From Lepus europaeus (lineage: Eukaryota; Chordata; Mammalia; Lagomorpha; Leporidae): DNA of 64,000 nucleotides. The translations under genes and the position numbers were made by a program. The DNA lies in contig NC_084829.1 in assembly GCF_033115175.1 (NCBI RefSeq), forward strand, positions 15,388,496-15,452,495, read 5' to 3'. Below the pieces are notes generated by a model that saw only the letters and a list, made by a program, of their open reading frames with translations, did not search any database and was not told where the DNA came from. Shown here piece by piece: positions 38,557-45,525 of the stretch; the first letter of the stretch is position 1; each line of letters starts with the position of its first letter.

Positions 38557-41199
38557 ATACAAATCCCCCAAAAACTCTAACTGAATTACATCAAATGAGG
38601 ACTCACTTAGGAGAGGGGAAGAGTTGTGTGTGAGGCCCAGAATCAAGGCCACCAGCTTCATGGTCTCTCGGTGGTCTGCCACCACTGAAGTCAGAAAGAA
38701 TATGAGACAATCACTAGCTTTTTCTCAAAACTGACACAACTGCTACTATTCACAAAAAATACAAGTCCACAGACAGCCTAGAGTGCCCATGCTCAGACCA
38801 CAGTAACCTGTTATCATTTTCAAGCTGCTTTTTTTCCCTTATGTTTGAATAGAATATAGAAACTCATGTGTTCACTGTGTATGCTTTAATCACCAATATA
38901 ACATTCTCTTCCGAGATTGATAAATAGTCCTGTGGGGCTGGGTGCTGTGGCCTAGCTGGTAAAGCAGCCGCCTACAGTGCCGGCACAACATATGGGTGCT
39001 GGTTCAAGTCCTGGCTGCTCCACTTCCATCCAGCTCTCTGCTATGGCCTGGGAAAGCAGTGGGAAGATGGCCCAAGTCCTTGGGTTCCTGTGACCGCATG
39101 GGAGACCTGGAGGAAGCTCCTGGCTCCTAGCTTCGGATGGGTGCAGCTCCAGCCGTTACAGCCGTTTGGGGATTGAAACAGCGGATAGAAGACAACTCTC
39201 TTTCTCTCTCTGCCTCTCCTTCACTCTCTGTGTCACTCTTTCAAATAAATAAATAAATCTTTTAAAAAAATAGTCCCGCTTCACTTTTTAAAAGGAAAGG
39301 AGATCTTCCTAGAATTAAACTCTAATTACATGACTCTTCAGAGACTGCAAAAGAGCAGAGAGGCTCCGGGGAGAGGACGCTGTCCCGGAGGGGCCGGGGC
39401 AGGGACAGGGACAGTGAGGGAGCTGCGTCATGAGGCCTCCCGCGGGTGCACGCCCTGGGGCCACCTCAACACTGGGCTCTCACAAGCACTGGAGAAGGCA
39501 GGGGCTCCCGCGGCGGCGACACACGCCCGGCCACCACGCCTTGCCAGCACCGCCAGGCCCAGCGCCACAGTTCTGGGAGGTGAGGGCCCCGTCTCTTTCC
39601 TCTTCATTCCCTCGGTGTCGCAATCATCACACACACGTGTGCTGGGCTTCACTCGGTCCTTTTTCAGCAAACACAGTCTGTGTGATACAAAATGGGACGA
39701 CCTGAAGCTGAATGCGGGCGCTCCCCAGAACGCGTTAAGTGGGATTTTTTTTTCCTTAGGAAAGTGAGGGCCTGAAGCGGCGCGGGTCACCGGGAAAACG
39801 GACAGCACTTGGAGGTTTCTCCCTCTGACAGGCCTTAACTACACCCTACACGGTTGGCATTACCAGACCCCTGAGGGTGGTTGGGACCCAGGCAGTGCGG
39901 CACCCAGGTTCCTAAGCAACAGAGCACGCGTGGGCTCTGGGGCTACCGTGGGACCTACAGTTACAGCAACCACCAGAAGATGGGCTGTTAGCCCACCGGG
40001 GAGCTGTGGAAGCAGTGACACCTCCGCTGCACGCAGTCACCTTCCCTACATCCTGTCGCACATGGGCGGAGCACCCCAGCACCAGACCAAAATGTTCTCA
40101 ATTCAGTCATCTACGCTCTGAAGTTAACTTTCTCTAAATTTATAGGAAGAAAAAAAAAAAAGTGCAAGCAGGCACAGTCGTGGGTGAATGACTCCCAGAG
40201 CACCTCTAACATTCCTAACTCCAAACTCAAACTAACGACAAGGCTTTGAGTGCAGAAGACCTCAAGTCTTTGTCAGTCCGCGACAGTACAGCCCCGGAGT
40301 GAGCTGCATGAGTATTTGCGGCCCCGAGACAACACAGTAGCTAACAGTTTTCCCGCTAGAAGTTTAAAACATACTACCAGCGTGACCGAGCCCAAAGGAG
40401 GCGCTAGCCAAAGGTGACACTCTTAAAGATCAAAGGAAAATCAGGAAGTAGCGACAGAGCGCTCGCTGCGTGTGGATCCCACGGGGATCACCCTCACCCT
40501 GCGAGTCCTGCCATTATCCCCACTTCACAGAGGGGCCACAGTGAGATGAGGCAGACAGCTCCGGGTCCTGCAGAGGCGGAGGCAGCAGGGCCGGCCGTCC
40601 CCAGGCACTGCCGCACCTGCGGAAGCCCAGTGCAGCCCCACACATCGAGGATTCCTGGGTCTGAGCCGCTACCCGGGCGAGGGGAGGGGGGAGCGCCCAG
40701 GTGCCGCCAAGCAGAGCTGGGGGGACGGCTCGGCCCGCGCTCGTGGCCACTGGGAAATCCACGGCGCCGCTGCGGCTCGGACCCCGCGCCGAAGCCAAGG
40801 TGGAGCGGGCGCTGCCGGGGACGGGCGGCCGGGCCGGCCACGGGCGAGGCCAGAGGGCGCACGGGGGCGGGAGCGGGGCCGCCTCGCCGCCCTTCACGTG
40901 ACTCCGGCCCGGCCCGCGGCTGCGGGACAGCGGGCGGACGCGGGGGCCCCACTCCCGCGCCACCTCCCCGCCCAGGCGCGCGGGTCCGGGCAGCCCCGCC
41001 GGCCCCCGAAGTTACTCGGTGCCGCCGGACTCCTGACGCCGGGAAGTTCGGGACTTCCCGCGGGGCGCGGCTGGAGCAGGGGGGGGCGGGCAGCGCACCC
41101 CGGGAGGCAGCCCCGGCCCCGCGGGTCCCCCCGGTCTACCCACCCTGAGGTGAAATCCTGCTGCACGCTCAGCAGCCGCTCGCGCAGGGTCTCCAGCAT
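14128..41199 (-). CDS. DTNBP1: Dysbindin (DTNBP1), 5' part: coding exons 1-5 joined
   Basis: Five minus-strand exons, described separately, join in frame to encode about 118 N-terminal residues that match dysbindin in order (from memory of the human protein, about 350 residues). Dysbindin is a cytosolic coiled-coil subunit of the BLOC-1 complex, which acts in biogenesis of lysosome-related organelles and endosomal sorting; it is also known as a dystrobrevin partner. Junction phases are 2, 2, 2 and 0, and exon 5 ends in phase 1. All introns are GT-AG: 41143-32868, 32813-31185, 31133-22562, 22500-14261. The rest of the coiled coil and the C-terminal region are not in the window; no exon 6 was found down to base 1. 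Introns carry dozens of SINEs but exons are uninterrupted. Confidence 0.96.
14261..15235. other. DTNBP1 intron 4, proximal part
   Basis: AT-rich intron above exon 5, with no repeat identified. Confidence 0.5.
15236..15553 (-). mobile_element. C-SINE
   Basis: Inverted, ends ACCACAACGCCAGACCC; directly followed by a second inverted copy. Confidence 0.92.
15556..15881 (-). mobile_element. C-SINE, tandem with previous copy
   Basis: Inverted; begins in a T-run at 15558 and ends CACAGAATCAGCCCC. The flanking words CTGATTTTTT at 15236 and 15553 suggest it inserted in or beside the first copy's target. Confidence 0.93.
16245..16345 (+). mobile_element. L2-like fragment
   Basis: TTTCCGGCACTGGACACGCC followed by CCTGCCCTCTTGGGGTTTCT resembles the terminal L2 motif (GGCACTG then CCTGCCCTCATGGAGCTT). 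Confidence 0.5.
16673..16996 (-). mobile_element. C-SINE, old copy
   Basis: Inverted; ends CTACACCAAACTCCTGCCTG. Diverged body contains CCAGGCTTGAAGCCAAAGAG. Confidence 0.88.
17060..17285 (-). mobile_element. MIR
   Basis: TTATCTCATTTGAACCGCAC and TCCATTTTAAAGATGAAAAT are MIR core words in inverse orientation. Confidence 0.8.
17610..17830 (-). mobile_element. MIR
   Basis: ACTATGTTGCTTGCCCAGGG and following AGCATTGCAGCCAGAGGATT fit an inverted MIR core and tRNA-like half. Confidence 0.75.
17831..18253. other. Intronic DNA, no feature seen
   Basis: No exon-like block or named repeat. Confidence 0.5.
18254..18577 (+). mobile_element. C-SINE
   Basis: Sense copy from AGGGGCTGGCATTGTGGCAC to AAATAAATAAATCTTTAAAAA. 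Confidence 0.94.
18603..18845 (+). mobile_element. C-SINE, old 3'-truncated copy
   Basis: Retains GTCCCTGCCACCCACATGGG and GGGGAGTAAAC but lacks the CT block and tail. Confidence 0.8.
18987..19337 (+). mobile_element. C-SINE with internal head duplication
   Basis: Head words GCATCGCATACAGGTGCCA and GCATCCCATATGGGTGC appear twice in a row near 19034-19072, so this copy has a short internal duplication. Confidence 0.93.
19370..20640 (-). mobile_element. Old L1 (L1M-type) 3' region, inverted
   Basis: T-rich and pyrimidine-rich with words typical of the inverse L1M 3' end: ACATTCTTTAGAAGTTTC, AAAATTCTGTTTTGTCTGAG, CAGCCATTTATCTTAG. No open frame remains. Assigned from recall of the family. Confidence 0.65.
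20660..21433 (+). mobile_element. Lagomorph L1 3' end
   Basis: Ends ATTCATTAAATAAAAGTT plus poly-A. The part from 20935 is closely similar to 43990-44475, including TCTGAAGGGAGGAGAGAACT, AACAACAGGAGTCACTGTGC and the G-rich AATGGGAGAGG block before the tail. 5'-truncated: only the 3' untranslated region is left. Confidence 0.85.
21434..22500. other. DTNBP1 intron 4, distal part
   Basis: AT-rich, no recognised repeat, ending at exon 4's donor. Confidence 0.5.
22501..22561 (-). CDS. DTNBP1: DTNBP1 coding exon 4
   Basis: A 61-base exon between acceptor TTCTTAG and donor GAG|GTAAAG. It completes an Arg codon, then reads YEDTWAALHRRAKECADAGE, with a few substitutions from the human protein as I recall it. 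It ends in phase 0. Confidence 0.96.
22783..23103 (+). mobile_element. C-SINE, tail target of a nested SINE
   Basis: Sense copy from ATAGGGGCTGGTGCTATGGC, complete. Its tail ends in AAAATAAAGTAAATCT, which is repeated after the next element. Confidence 0.95.
23104..23468 (+). mobile_element. Young C-SINE nested in an older SINE tail
   Basis: CTCACTAGGCTAAT subfamily, beginning GCCGGCGCCGCGGCTCAC. It is flanked by the 16-base target duplication AAAATAAAGTAAATCT at 23088-23103 and 23469-23484. Confidence 0.97.
23927..24264 (-). mobile_element. C-SINE with perfect target duplication
   Basis: Inverted full-length copy ending CACAGCGCCGGCCCC, flanked by AACTGATGACATTTTG at 23911-23926 and 24265-24280 with no mismatch. 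Confidence 0.97.
24285..24605. other. Intronic DNA, no feature seen
   Basis: AT-rich, unremarkable. Confidence 0.5.
24608..24889 (+). mobile_element. C-SINE, old copy
   Basis: Degraded head and body (GTGGGAGGCAGCAGTGACCG), tail AAATAAATAAATTTTTG. Confidence 0.85.
24917..25234 (+). mobile_element. C-SINE
   Basis: Sense copy from CTGGAGCCAGCGGCGTAGAG; flanked by similar words CTTGATTTCCT and CCTGATTTCTT, a decayed target duplication. Confidence 0.93.
25235..25757. other. Intronic DNA, possible L2 trace
   Basis: GAGTGTTTAATGGACACCAG at about 25530 recalls an L2 end; otherwise nothing. Confidence 0.4.
25771..26106 (-). mobile_element. Young C-SINE with target duplication
   Basis: Inverted, ends GCCACGGTGCCGGCTCC. 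Target duplication GAGATCTTTCTTT at 25758-25770 and 26107-26119. Confidence 0.97.
26120..27228. other. Intronic DNA of unclear origin
   Basis: CT-rich then mixed. Several overlapping short frames at 26370-26800 on both strands suggest base composition rather than coding. It might hold an undocumented repeat; I cannot name it. Confidence 0.4.
27229..27512 (+). mobile_element. C-SINE, internally deleted
   Basis: Lacks the segment between ACATGGAAGACCTG and GTGGCCATTTGGGGAG, a deletion of about 45 bases in the body. Confidence 0.92.
27515..27958. other. Intronic DNA, no feature seen
   Basis: Mixed composition, no exon-like block. Confidence 0.5.
27959..28270 (+). mobile_element. C-SINE
   Basis: Sense copy from TGGGCCAGCATTGTGGCAC with a corrupted tail (ACACAAAAAAACTTT). 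Confidence 0.92.
28271..28318 (-). mobile_element. Short inverted C-SINE fragment
   Basis: CACTTGGGCCATCTTCCACT through CCTTCCCAGGCA matches only the middle of the SINE in inverse orientation, so it forms a small palindrome with the preceding copy. Confidence 0.75.
28325..28975. other. Intronic DNA, no feature seen
   Basis: No exon or named repeat. Confidence 0.5.
28976..29350 (+). mobile_element. Young C-SINE, CTCACTAGGCTAAT subfamily
   Basis: Begins GGCCGGCGCCGCGGCTCAC; tail is a pure A-run at 29311-29327 then (GAAA)n. AAAGAAAT(T/C)CTA on both sides is a likely target duplication. Confidence 0.96.
29351..29905. other. Intronic DNA with an A-run
   Basis: Poly-A at 29562-29584; the upstream sequence is not identified, but a retrocopy of unknown source would look like this. 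Confidence 0.4.
29905..30062 (+). mobile_element. C-SINE, old fragment
   Basis: Retains TGGCAGATGATGGTTCAAAT and CTCTGTCACCCATGTGAAAG, then is cut by the next SINE. Confidence 0.78.
30063..30376 (+). mobile_element. C-SINE inserted in the older fragment
   Basis: Begins GGGGGCCGGTATTGTGGCGT; tail AAATAAATAAATAAATCTC plus poly-A. Confidence 0.94.
30683..31030 (-). mobile_element. Young C-SINE near DTNBP1 exon 3
   Basis: Inverted CTCACTAGGCTAAT-type copy, flanked by a perfect 18-base target duplication ATATTTTTAGATTTTTTA at 30665-30682 and 31031-31048. It lies about 100 bases downstream of the exon 3 donor. Confidence 0.97.
31134..31184 (-). CDS. DTNBP1: DTNBP1 coding exon 3
   Basis: A 51-base exon between acceptor TTTGCAG and donor AG|GTGAGT, reading SAPCLPKYSAGLELLS and joining in phase 2 on both sides. 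The first four residues (SAPC) differ from the human TVPF that I recall, while LPKYSAGLELLSR is the same. It sits just above a SINE at 30683-31030. Confidence 0.94.
31185..31505. other. DTNBP1 intron 2, no feature seen
   Basis: AT-rich intronic sequence above exon 3. Confidence 0.5.
31506..31825 (+). mobile_element. C-SINE
   Basis: Sense copy from GGAGGCCCAGCATCGTGGCG; tail AAATAAGTCCTTAAAAA. Confidence 0.92.
31963..32249 (-). mobile_element. C-SINE, slightly deleted
   Basis: Inverted; ends CCACAGTGCTGGCCCC. A short deletion lies after CCCAAGCATTTCCACTG. Confidence 0.92.
32266..32566 (+). mobile_element. C-SINE close to DTNBP1 exon 2
   Basis: Sense copy with a deletion after GATGGCCCAAGTGGGAGAC. 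AAAATGATTCTGATT and AAAATGATTTTGATC on its two sides are the target duplication. Confidence 0.94.
32814..32867 (-). CDS. DTNBP1: DTNBP1 coding exon 2
   Basis: A 54-base exon between acceptor TTACAG and donor AG|GTGAGC. With exon 1 it reads GLKTLSDKSREAKVKSKPR, the basic segment after the dysbindin N-terminus. It enters and leaves in phase 2. Confidence 0.95.
32868..34970. other. DTNBP1 intron 1, no gene seen
   Basis: AT-rich. ATATTTGAGTGTTTACACTG at about 32990 hints at an L2 end. No exon-like block was found. Confidence 0.45.
34807..34887 (+). repeat. AT-rich tandem and inverted repeat
   Basis: Three copies of TTTTGTTAAATTAAAAA with spacers; the last part (AAAAAATTTAACAAAA) is the reverse complement of the unit, so the tract can fold on itself. 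Confidence 0.85.
34985..35144 (+). mobile_element. 5'-truncated young C-SINE with target duplication
   Basis: Starts inside the body at CCGCATGGGAGACCAGG and ends in poly-A. Target duplication AAAATCAAAGTGCT at 34971-34984 and 35145-35158 is perfect, so truncation happened at insertion. Confidence 0.95.
35188..35472 (+). mobile_element. C-SINE, old copy
   Basis: Diverged head; retains GACCCAGACTGAGTTCCCAG and GTGTTTGGGAAGTGAACCAG. Confidence 0.85.
35473..36069. other. Intronic DNA, no feature seen
   Basis: AT-rich, no repeat named. Confidence 0.5.
36070..36356 (-). mobile_element. C-SINE, old copy
   Basis: Inverted and diverged; contains GTTCAGGAGCTAGAGCTAGG and CATCCTAACCACTAATGC. Confidence 0.82.
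36451..37098 (+). mobile_element. Solo LTR of an endogenous retrovirus
   Basis: Contains a CCAAT motif (36877), a TATA box (TATAAAAGG, 36927-36935), a GC-richer stretch and AATAAA at 37025-37030, in the order of an LTR's U3-R-U5. Proposed ends are TG and CA, with the 5-base repeat ACATT at 36446-36450 and 37099-37103. No internal retroviral sequence flanks it. The boundaries are less certain than the identity. Confidence 0.7.
37104..37679. other. Intronic DNA, no gene seen
   Basis: C-rich, with no named element. Confidence 0.4.
37680..37900 (+). mobile_element. Possible L2 fragment
   Basis: CCTCAGGTTCAAGGCCCCGTT then GAAGCCACTTCCTCTTTGAA and GCATCCCAG recall the L2 passage on food-gene-like TCAGGTCTCTGCTC and CCTTCCCTGACC. 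Weak. Confidence 0.35.
38518..38554 (+). repeat. Poly-A tract, 37 bases
   Basis: Uninterrupted A-run, 53 bases below the donor of the candidate cassette exon; on the transcript strand it is poly-U. It could be the tail of an unidentified retrocopy. Confidence 0.97.
38607..38684 (-). CDS. Candidate in-frame cassette exon in DTNBP1 intron 1
   Basis: Seventy-eight bases lie between a strong acceptor (TTTCTGACTTCAG) and a strong donor (CTAA|GTGAGT) on the DTNBP1 strand. Entered in phase 2 after exon 1, the segment is open throughout and leaves in phase 2, so exon 2 is read normally; it would add 26 codons, rich in Gly, Pro and Arg. I do not recall this insert in known dysbindin isoforms. It could instead be a chance pair of splice-like sites, or a non-coding exon. 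No expression evidence is available from sequence. Confidence 0.35.
38935..39271 (+). mobile_element. C-SINE
   Basis: Sense copy from GGGGCTGGGTGCTGTGGCC; AATAGTCC(T/C)G on both sides is a short target duplication. Confidence 0.95.
39350..39800. other. Secondary CpG-rich patch in DTNBP1 intron 1
   Basis: About 450 bases with many CpGs and GC-rich runs, separated from the main island by AT-richer DNA. It contains open frames of up to 145 codons on the plus strand, but no recognisable protein. It may be an intronic regulatory element or an alternative promoter; function is not shown by sequence. Confidence 0.4.
39801..40559. other. DTNBP1 intron 1, region next to the CpG island
   Basis: No exon seen. 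CCATTATCCCCACTTCACAG near 40513 is a MIR-like core trace. Confidence 0.4.
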
Positions 41200-41530
41200 C
41201 GCCGCCGCCGCCGCTGCGTCTCCTCCCCTCAGGCCCGGCGCTGCCGCCCTCAGCTCCGAGAGAACCCTGCACCTGCCGCCCCCGCGCCCCCCGCGCCCCC
41301 GCGCCGGCCCCGCCCCCGCCGGCCCTCGGCCCGCGCCGCAGCCCCGGCCCCTTCCGCGTTTGCGCCCCCGCCGGCCCGCGCGCCCTCGCCCCGCCCCGCC
41401 GCGCTCCAGGCCCGCGCAGCCGCAGTGGCAGCGCCGGCGCGGGCCGCGGGAGGGGGCGTGGCCTGCCGCCGGGCTGGGAGGGCGGGGCGCTCCTCGGTCT
41501 CTTCCTAGCGAGCGACTCCTCTTGTTTTTC
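40560..41530 (-). promoter_or_regulatory. DTNBP1: CpG island promoter of DTNBP1
   Basis: Very GC- and CpG-rich tract, with repeated GGGGCGG/CCCCGCC GC-box-like words around 41300-41480, covering DTNBP1 exon 1 at 41144-41199. No TATA box is evident upstream of the ATG, as expected for a broad housekeeping-type promoter. Promoter direction is inferred from the gene. Long open frames here on both strands reflect the lack of AT-rich stop codons. Confidence 0.85.
41144..41199 (-). CDS. DTNBP1: DTNBP1 coding exon 1 (start codon)
   Basis: Encodes MLETLRERLLSVQQDFTS plus two bases of a Gly codon (phase 2), matching the known dysbindin N-terminus. The donor is CAGG|GTGGGT. A second GT four bases further on would shift the frame, so 41144 is chosen as the exon end. 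The ATG lies in the CpG island; the 5' untranslated part continues above 41199 with an unknown transcription start. Confidence 0.95.
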
Positions 41531-41851
41531 AAAGCGGCGCCGTGGTTCGACTCGTTTGAGTGAAGCGTCCGTTTTTTACGGTTTACAGGGGAACTGGGCA
41601 AATCTCTTGCAGAACGTGTCAGAAATCAACGCTCTGACCCACTGGCTCTGGGTGAGAAACCTTGGTTCCTAAAATGGCAGCAGCAACCAGCTGTCCGGAC
41701 AGCCTGACCTGCCTGCCTTTAACCTATCCCACCGGGCTTCTGTGCCCTTCCAACCAAGGACAATGCCTTGTGCAGTCACCACCTTGCCTGGACCCCGTTT
41801 GTTCCCCGATTTTTTCTCTACCTCTCAGTGGTACTGAGATGGCTGATCCCA
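41531..41851. other. Upstream flank of DTNBP1
   Basis: Ordinary composition after the CpG island; no divergent gene start recognised. Confidence 0.5.
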
Positions 41852-42150
41852 TTTTTTAAAGGATATTTTATTCGAAAAGCAGAGTGACAGAGAGAGGTAG
41901 AGACAGAGAGCTCGGTCTTCCATCGCGGGTTCACTCCCCAAAGGTCTGCCACAGGAGCCCGGAGCTCCAGCCGGGTCTCCCACTTGCAGGGCAGGGGCCC
42001 AAGCACCTGGGACATCGTCCACTGCCTTCCCAGGCCACAGCAGAGAGCTGAATCTGAAGCTGAGACAGTGGGATTCGAACCAAGGAGCTGATAGGGGATG
42101 CCGGAGTCACAGGCAACGGCTTAACCTGCTGCACCACAACCTGGGTCCCA
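41852..42150 (-). mobile_element. C-SINE
   Basis: Inverted; ends CCACAACCTGGGTCCC. GATCCCATT before and GGTCCCATT after suggest the target site. Confidence 0.92.
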
Positions 42151-42640
42151 TTGAACCCACTCAAAACCCTCCCCCTGCCTGCAAGGACTCCACACTTGGT
42201 CTGCCTCTCCCTTCCAGCCTCCTCTTTGTGGTCTGCTGATCCCAAAGCTACACGCCCAGCCTTGCCACCCTTCTTGGGTGCTCTGTGAATTCTGTCAAGG
42301 CACTAGGGATGTCCACATCTCTCTATTCAACCTGTCCCTCTTCCCTGCCCTTCAGTTCATACCAACTACCTGCTCAACACGTATGCCTCCAGGCGTCTGA
42401 ACACCGGAATGCACAAAATGGAAGACTGTGCTGCACCCTCACCTCTGAACCTGCTCCTCCCTGGGGCGTCTCCGGTTCAGTAACCTGCACCACCACCTAC
42501 CAAGTTGCTCAAGACGTCTGGAATCAGCCCCTGTATCCTCTCTTTTCCTCCTCTTCCATGTTAACCTAGCAGGTCCAATCAACTCTGTTTCTAACGCATC
42601 CCTGGAACCTGCTCCCCCTCTACCTTCAATAACCATGTAA
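42151..42640. other. Intergenic DNA, C-rich
   Basis: May belong to the L2 copy that follows; no gene seen. Confidence 0.4.
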
Positions 42641-43140
42641 GCCCAGAGCACGCTCGTCTCCCAGAACACTGACACGTCTTCCCCTGCGCTATGCTTTTGC
42701 CATCCACAGCCCTACTAGCCCTCCTTGACATCACAGCCAAGGAGAAGCACTCAAAATATCAACCAGATCATGTAGCTGCCCTGCTTAAAACCCTTCAGCT
42801 GCTTCCTGTGTACTTGGAACAAAATCCGAACCCTTTCCCCAGCTTAGAAAGCCCTAAGACTGGAATACTTTCAGAGAACTCTGCCCAAGTTGAGTACTAT
42901 TCACCTATGGTGCCCTTGACACTGAGCCAAACTGGCCTTTTCGTGTGTTCCTTGAAAATTCTAGGTTCATTGCCACCTTGCAGCCTCTTCACAAGCTTTT
43001 CTCCAAACAATCCCATGGGAGCTCCTTTGTTGCATTCCTGTCTCAGCTTCAGAAGCATCCGGTTAGCGGAATCTGTGCCGTCCAGTCAAGCTGCCTACCT
43101 AGCAACCACTTCTGACCATGGGGTCTGTTGCTTAGTATAC
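42640..43140 (+). mobile_element. L2 LINE fragment
   Basis: AACCAGATCATGTAGCTGCC, CTTAAAACCCTTCAGCTGC and GTGTACTTGGAACAAAATCC match the L2 3' coding region as I recall it. Reading frame decayed. Confidence 0.6.
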
Positions 43141-43212
43141 TTAGCACAGCCCAGGAATTGTACTTATAATCAATTTAATTAGTGAAAGTGTACTTATTTT
43201 GACAAATTTATG

Positions 43213-43437
43213 TTAACGCTAGTGCTAGGGTTAAGAGGGGTGAGAAACTTCCAGCCCACGGGCCATATAAGGCTGGTAAAATCATTTGGTCTGGCTCTGC
43301 CAAGGCAACTGTAGGTGGGACTCAACATTCAGTAATCTATAGCAGGCTGATTTTTATCAATTTTGTATGGCTCGCGAATGATGTTCTAAATATCCAAATG
43401 AGCCTTGGCACAAAAAAGGTTCCCTAACCCTGGGAAG
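43213..43437. mobile_element. hAT-type DNA transposon, non-autonomous
   Basis: AGGGTTAAGAGGGGTGAGAA with CAGCCCACGGGCCATATAAG at one end and AAAAAAGGTTCCCTAACCCTG at the other give imperfect inverted ends; the interior resembles Charlie-group elements. Confidence 0.65.
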
Positions 43438-43984
43438 TGAGGTAAGGTGTTCCACTCAGGTGCAAAACTTGAGAGAACCAAAAAACTCTTTAAAATAAAC
43501 AATATTCTTGTGCAATATCTTAAAAATTGAAAACTGGTGAAATAAATCCGTGATGACAAAATAGCTAAATGTTACAGACAAGATCTGATAAGGCTGGGAT
43601 TGGGTGAGGTGAGTGACATGGGCTGTGTAAGTACAGGTCCTGATTTGAATTGCCCTGCCCTGTCTGGCGACTAAGCTCTGTGTCCTCAGCACCTAAAACA
43701 GTGACCTAGTGGACACTCAATCAATAGTAATTGTTTTGATTTAAACATGCAGTTATAGGAATTAACTAAAGCACTTGGCTTATTGCTGGGGAGCACCACG
43801 TCTGCTCCCTCAGTGTTGTTTTCCACATAGAGGAAGCACCTCTGCTAGTACGATTCTCCCAGCTCTTCCAGAAAAGCAAAGGAGAGGAGCCAGCAGTGAT
43901 CAGGGAGGCATGCAGTGGGGAGCTCAATCGCATCCATCCCCTTCTAATTTTCTTGGGCACAAACTTCCAACAAAGAGCACCTGT
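43438..43984. other. Intergenic DNA, no gene seen
   Basis: CTAAAACAGTGACCTAGTGG then ACTCAATCAATAGTAATTG at about 43692-43735 is a MIR 3' trace. Confidence 0.45.
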
Positions 43985-44475
43985 TCTACCTTTCTCTGAA
44001 GGGAGGAGAGAACTTCCACTTTGATTATGGCCTTGTCTAAATAAGGTCAGAGTTTGTGGACTCAAAAGGCTTCCATAGCCTTGGCAGCTCATGGCAAGAG
44101 CCTTGGGTGGTCACTGACATCAAAAATAAGAGTGTTAATTGTTAAATCAACAACAGGAGTCACTGTGCACTTACTCCCCATGTTGGACCTCTGTCTTCAA
44201 TGAGGTGTACTTTGAGAATTCATGGTAAAACCTGTTTTCAAACATTACTTTGTGTGTCCGTGTGGGTGCAAACAGTGGAAATCTCTACTTAGTATAGAGT
44301 TGGTCTTCTGTATAGAAAGTGAATTAAAAACGAATTTTAATGAAAAATGGAATGGGAGAGGGAATAGGAGGTGGGATGGGAGTGGGGTGGGAGGGCAGGA
44401 ATGGGGGGGAAACACTATATTCCTAAAAGTTGTACATATGAAATTTGTATTCATTAAATAAAGACCTTTAAAAAA
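43985..44475 (+). mobile_element. Lagomorph L1 3' end, second copy
   Basis: Starts CTACCTTTCTCTGAAGGGAG and ends ATTCATTAAATAAAGACC plus A-rich tail. Parallel to 20935-21433 with scattered substitutions, but lacking its first 275 bases, so 5'-truncated independently. Confidence 0.85.
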
Positions 44476-45149
44476 AGAAGGAAAAGATATCCCAAAAGAA
44501 ACTAAAGAAGCAAAAACTTATGGCTCAGGAATAAACTTAGCATAAAATAAATACAAATTGAAAGAAAAAAAAGAGCAGCTGTTCTGCAGTGTAAGGACAG
44601 GCTGCTAGGGTGGCCCAGTGCTTTTGGGGACTGAGACAAGTGTTAATCTGAGGTTCAGTATTAGGAGTTCTGCTTGCACATGCATATAAGTTATGTGCTT
44701 CATCAGCTGTACTGGAAATGAAACTGATGTTTTAGCCTCATTATACTGACTCCTGTCATTCAATTTCTCAGTTCCAACAAGCAAGAAACAGTATCTGATA
44801 CAAAATAAGTTATCAAATGATCCAATCTATGGAGATGGACACTTTAGCATCTAGTTGGTTTAGAAACCACAGGTACTGGGTGATATTATATCCATCTTTT
44901 AAATTTTATTCAACTAAACAACTCTGCCTATAAACTTTCAATTTACTAAGTTTCATGGATTTCAACATGTACTGCACCTGTTTCTAAAACACAGCTTTAC
45001 TGGATGTATCCCATCATGTCTGTCTTTACAGATGCATTATTTATTCATCTGTGGCAGGCAGGGCTTTATTTTGAGGTGTTTTATGAACAATATTAAATCC
45101 GTGATGTTTAATGAACCCAAAACCAGTGAAAGTCTTTAAAAGTACTGTT
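44476..45149. other. Intergenic DNA, no feature seen
   Basis: AT-rich, unremarkable. Confidence 0.5.
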
Positions 45150-45163
45150 AAGAAGAGACAATC

Positions 45164-45511
45164 ATGGCAGGGCCACGGCTCACTAGGCTAATCCTCCGCC
45201 TGCAGCGCCGGCACCCCGGGTTCTAGTCCCGGTCGGGGCGCCAGATTCTGTCCCGGTTGCTCCTCTTCCAGTCCAGCTCTCTGCTGTGGCCCGGGAGTGC
45301 AGTGGAGGATGGCCCAGGTCCTTGGGCCCTGTACCCGCATGGGAGACCAGGAGAAAGCACCTGGCTCCTGGCTTCCGAAGGCGCAGCGCACTGGCAGTAG
45401 TGGCCATTTTGGGGGTGAACCAATGGAAGAAGACTTTCTCTCTGTCTCTGTTTCTCTCTCTCTCACTGTTTAACTCTGCCTCTCCAAAAAAAAAAAAAAA
45501 AAAAAAAGAAG
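45164..45511 (+). mobile_element. Young C-SINE, first of two at one target site
   Basis: CTCACTAGGCTAAT subfamily with poly-A tail, bounded by AAGAAGAGACAATC (45150-45163) and AAGAAGAGACAACC (45512-45525). Confidence 0.96.
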
Positions 45512-45525
45512 AAGAAGAGACAACC

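Noticed and set aside
39330..39808. 145-codon plus and 126-codon minus frames
   Set aside because: GC-rich base composition, overlapping on both strands, no recognisable domain, no convincing splice-framed partner.
40414..41601. Overlapping open frames of 150-245 codons on both strands
   Set aside because: They lie in the CpG island, where stop codons are rare; only the 56-base dysbindin exon 1 has family support.
42691..43182. 163-codon plus-strand frame
   Set aside because: Corresponds to a decayed L2 LINE segment rather than a host gene.
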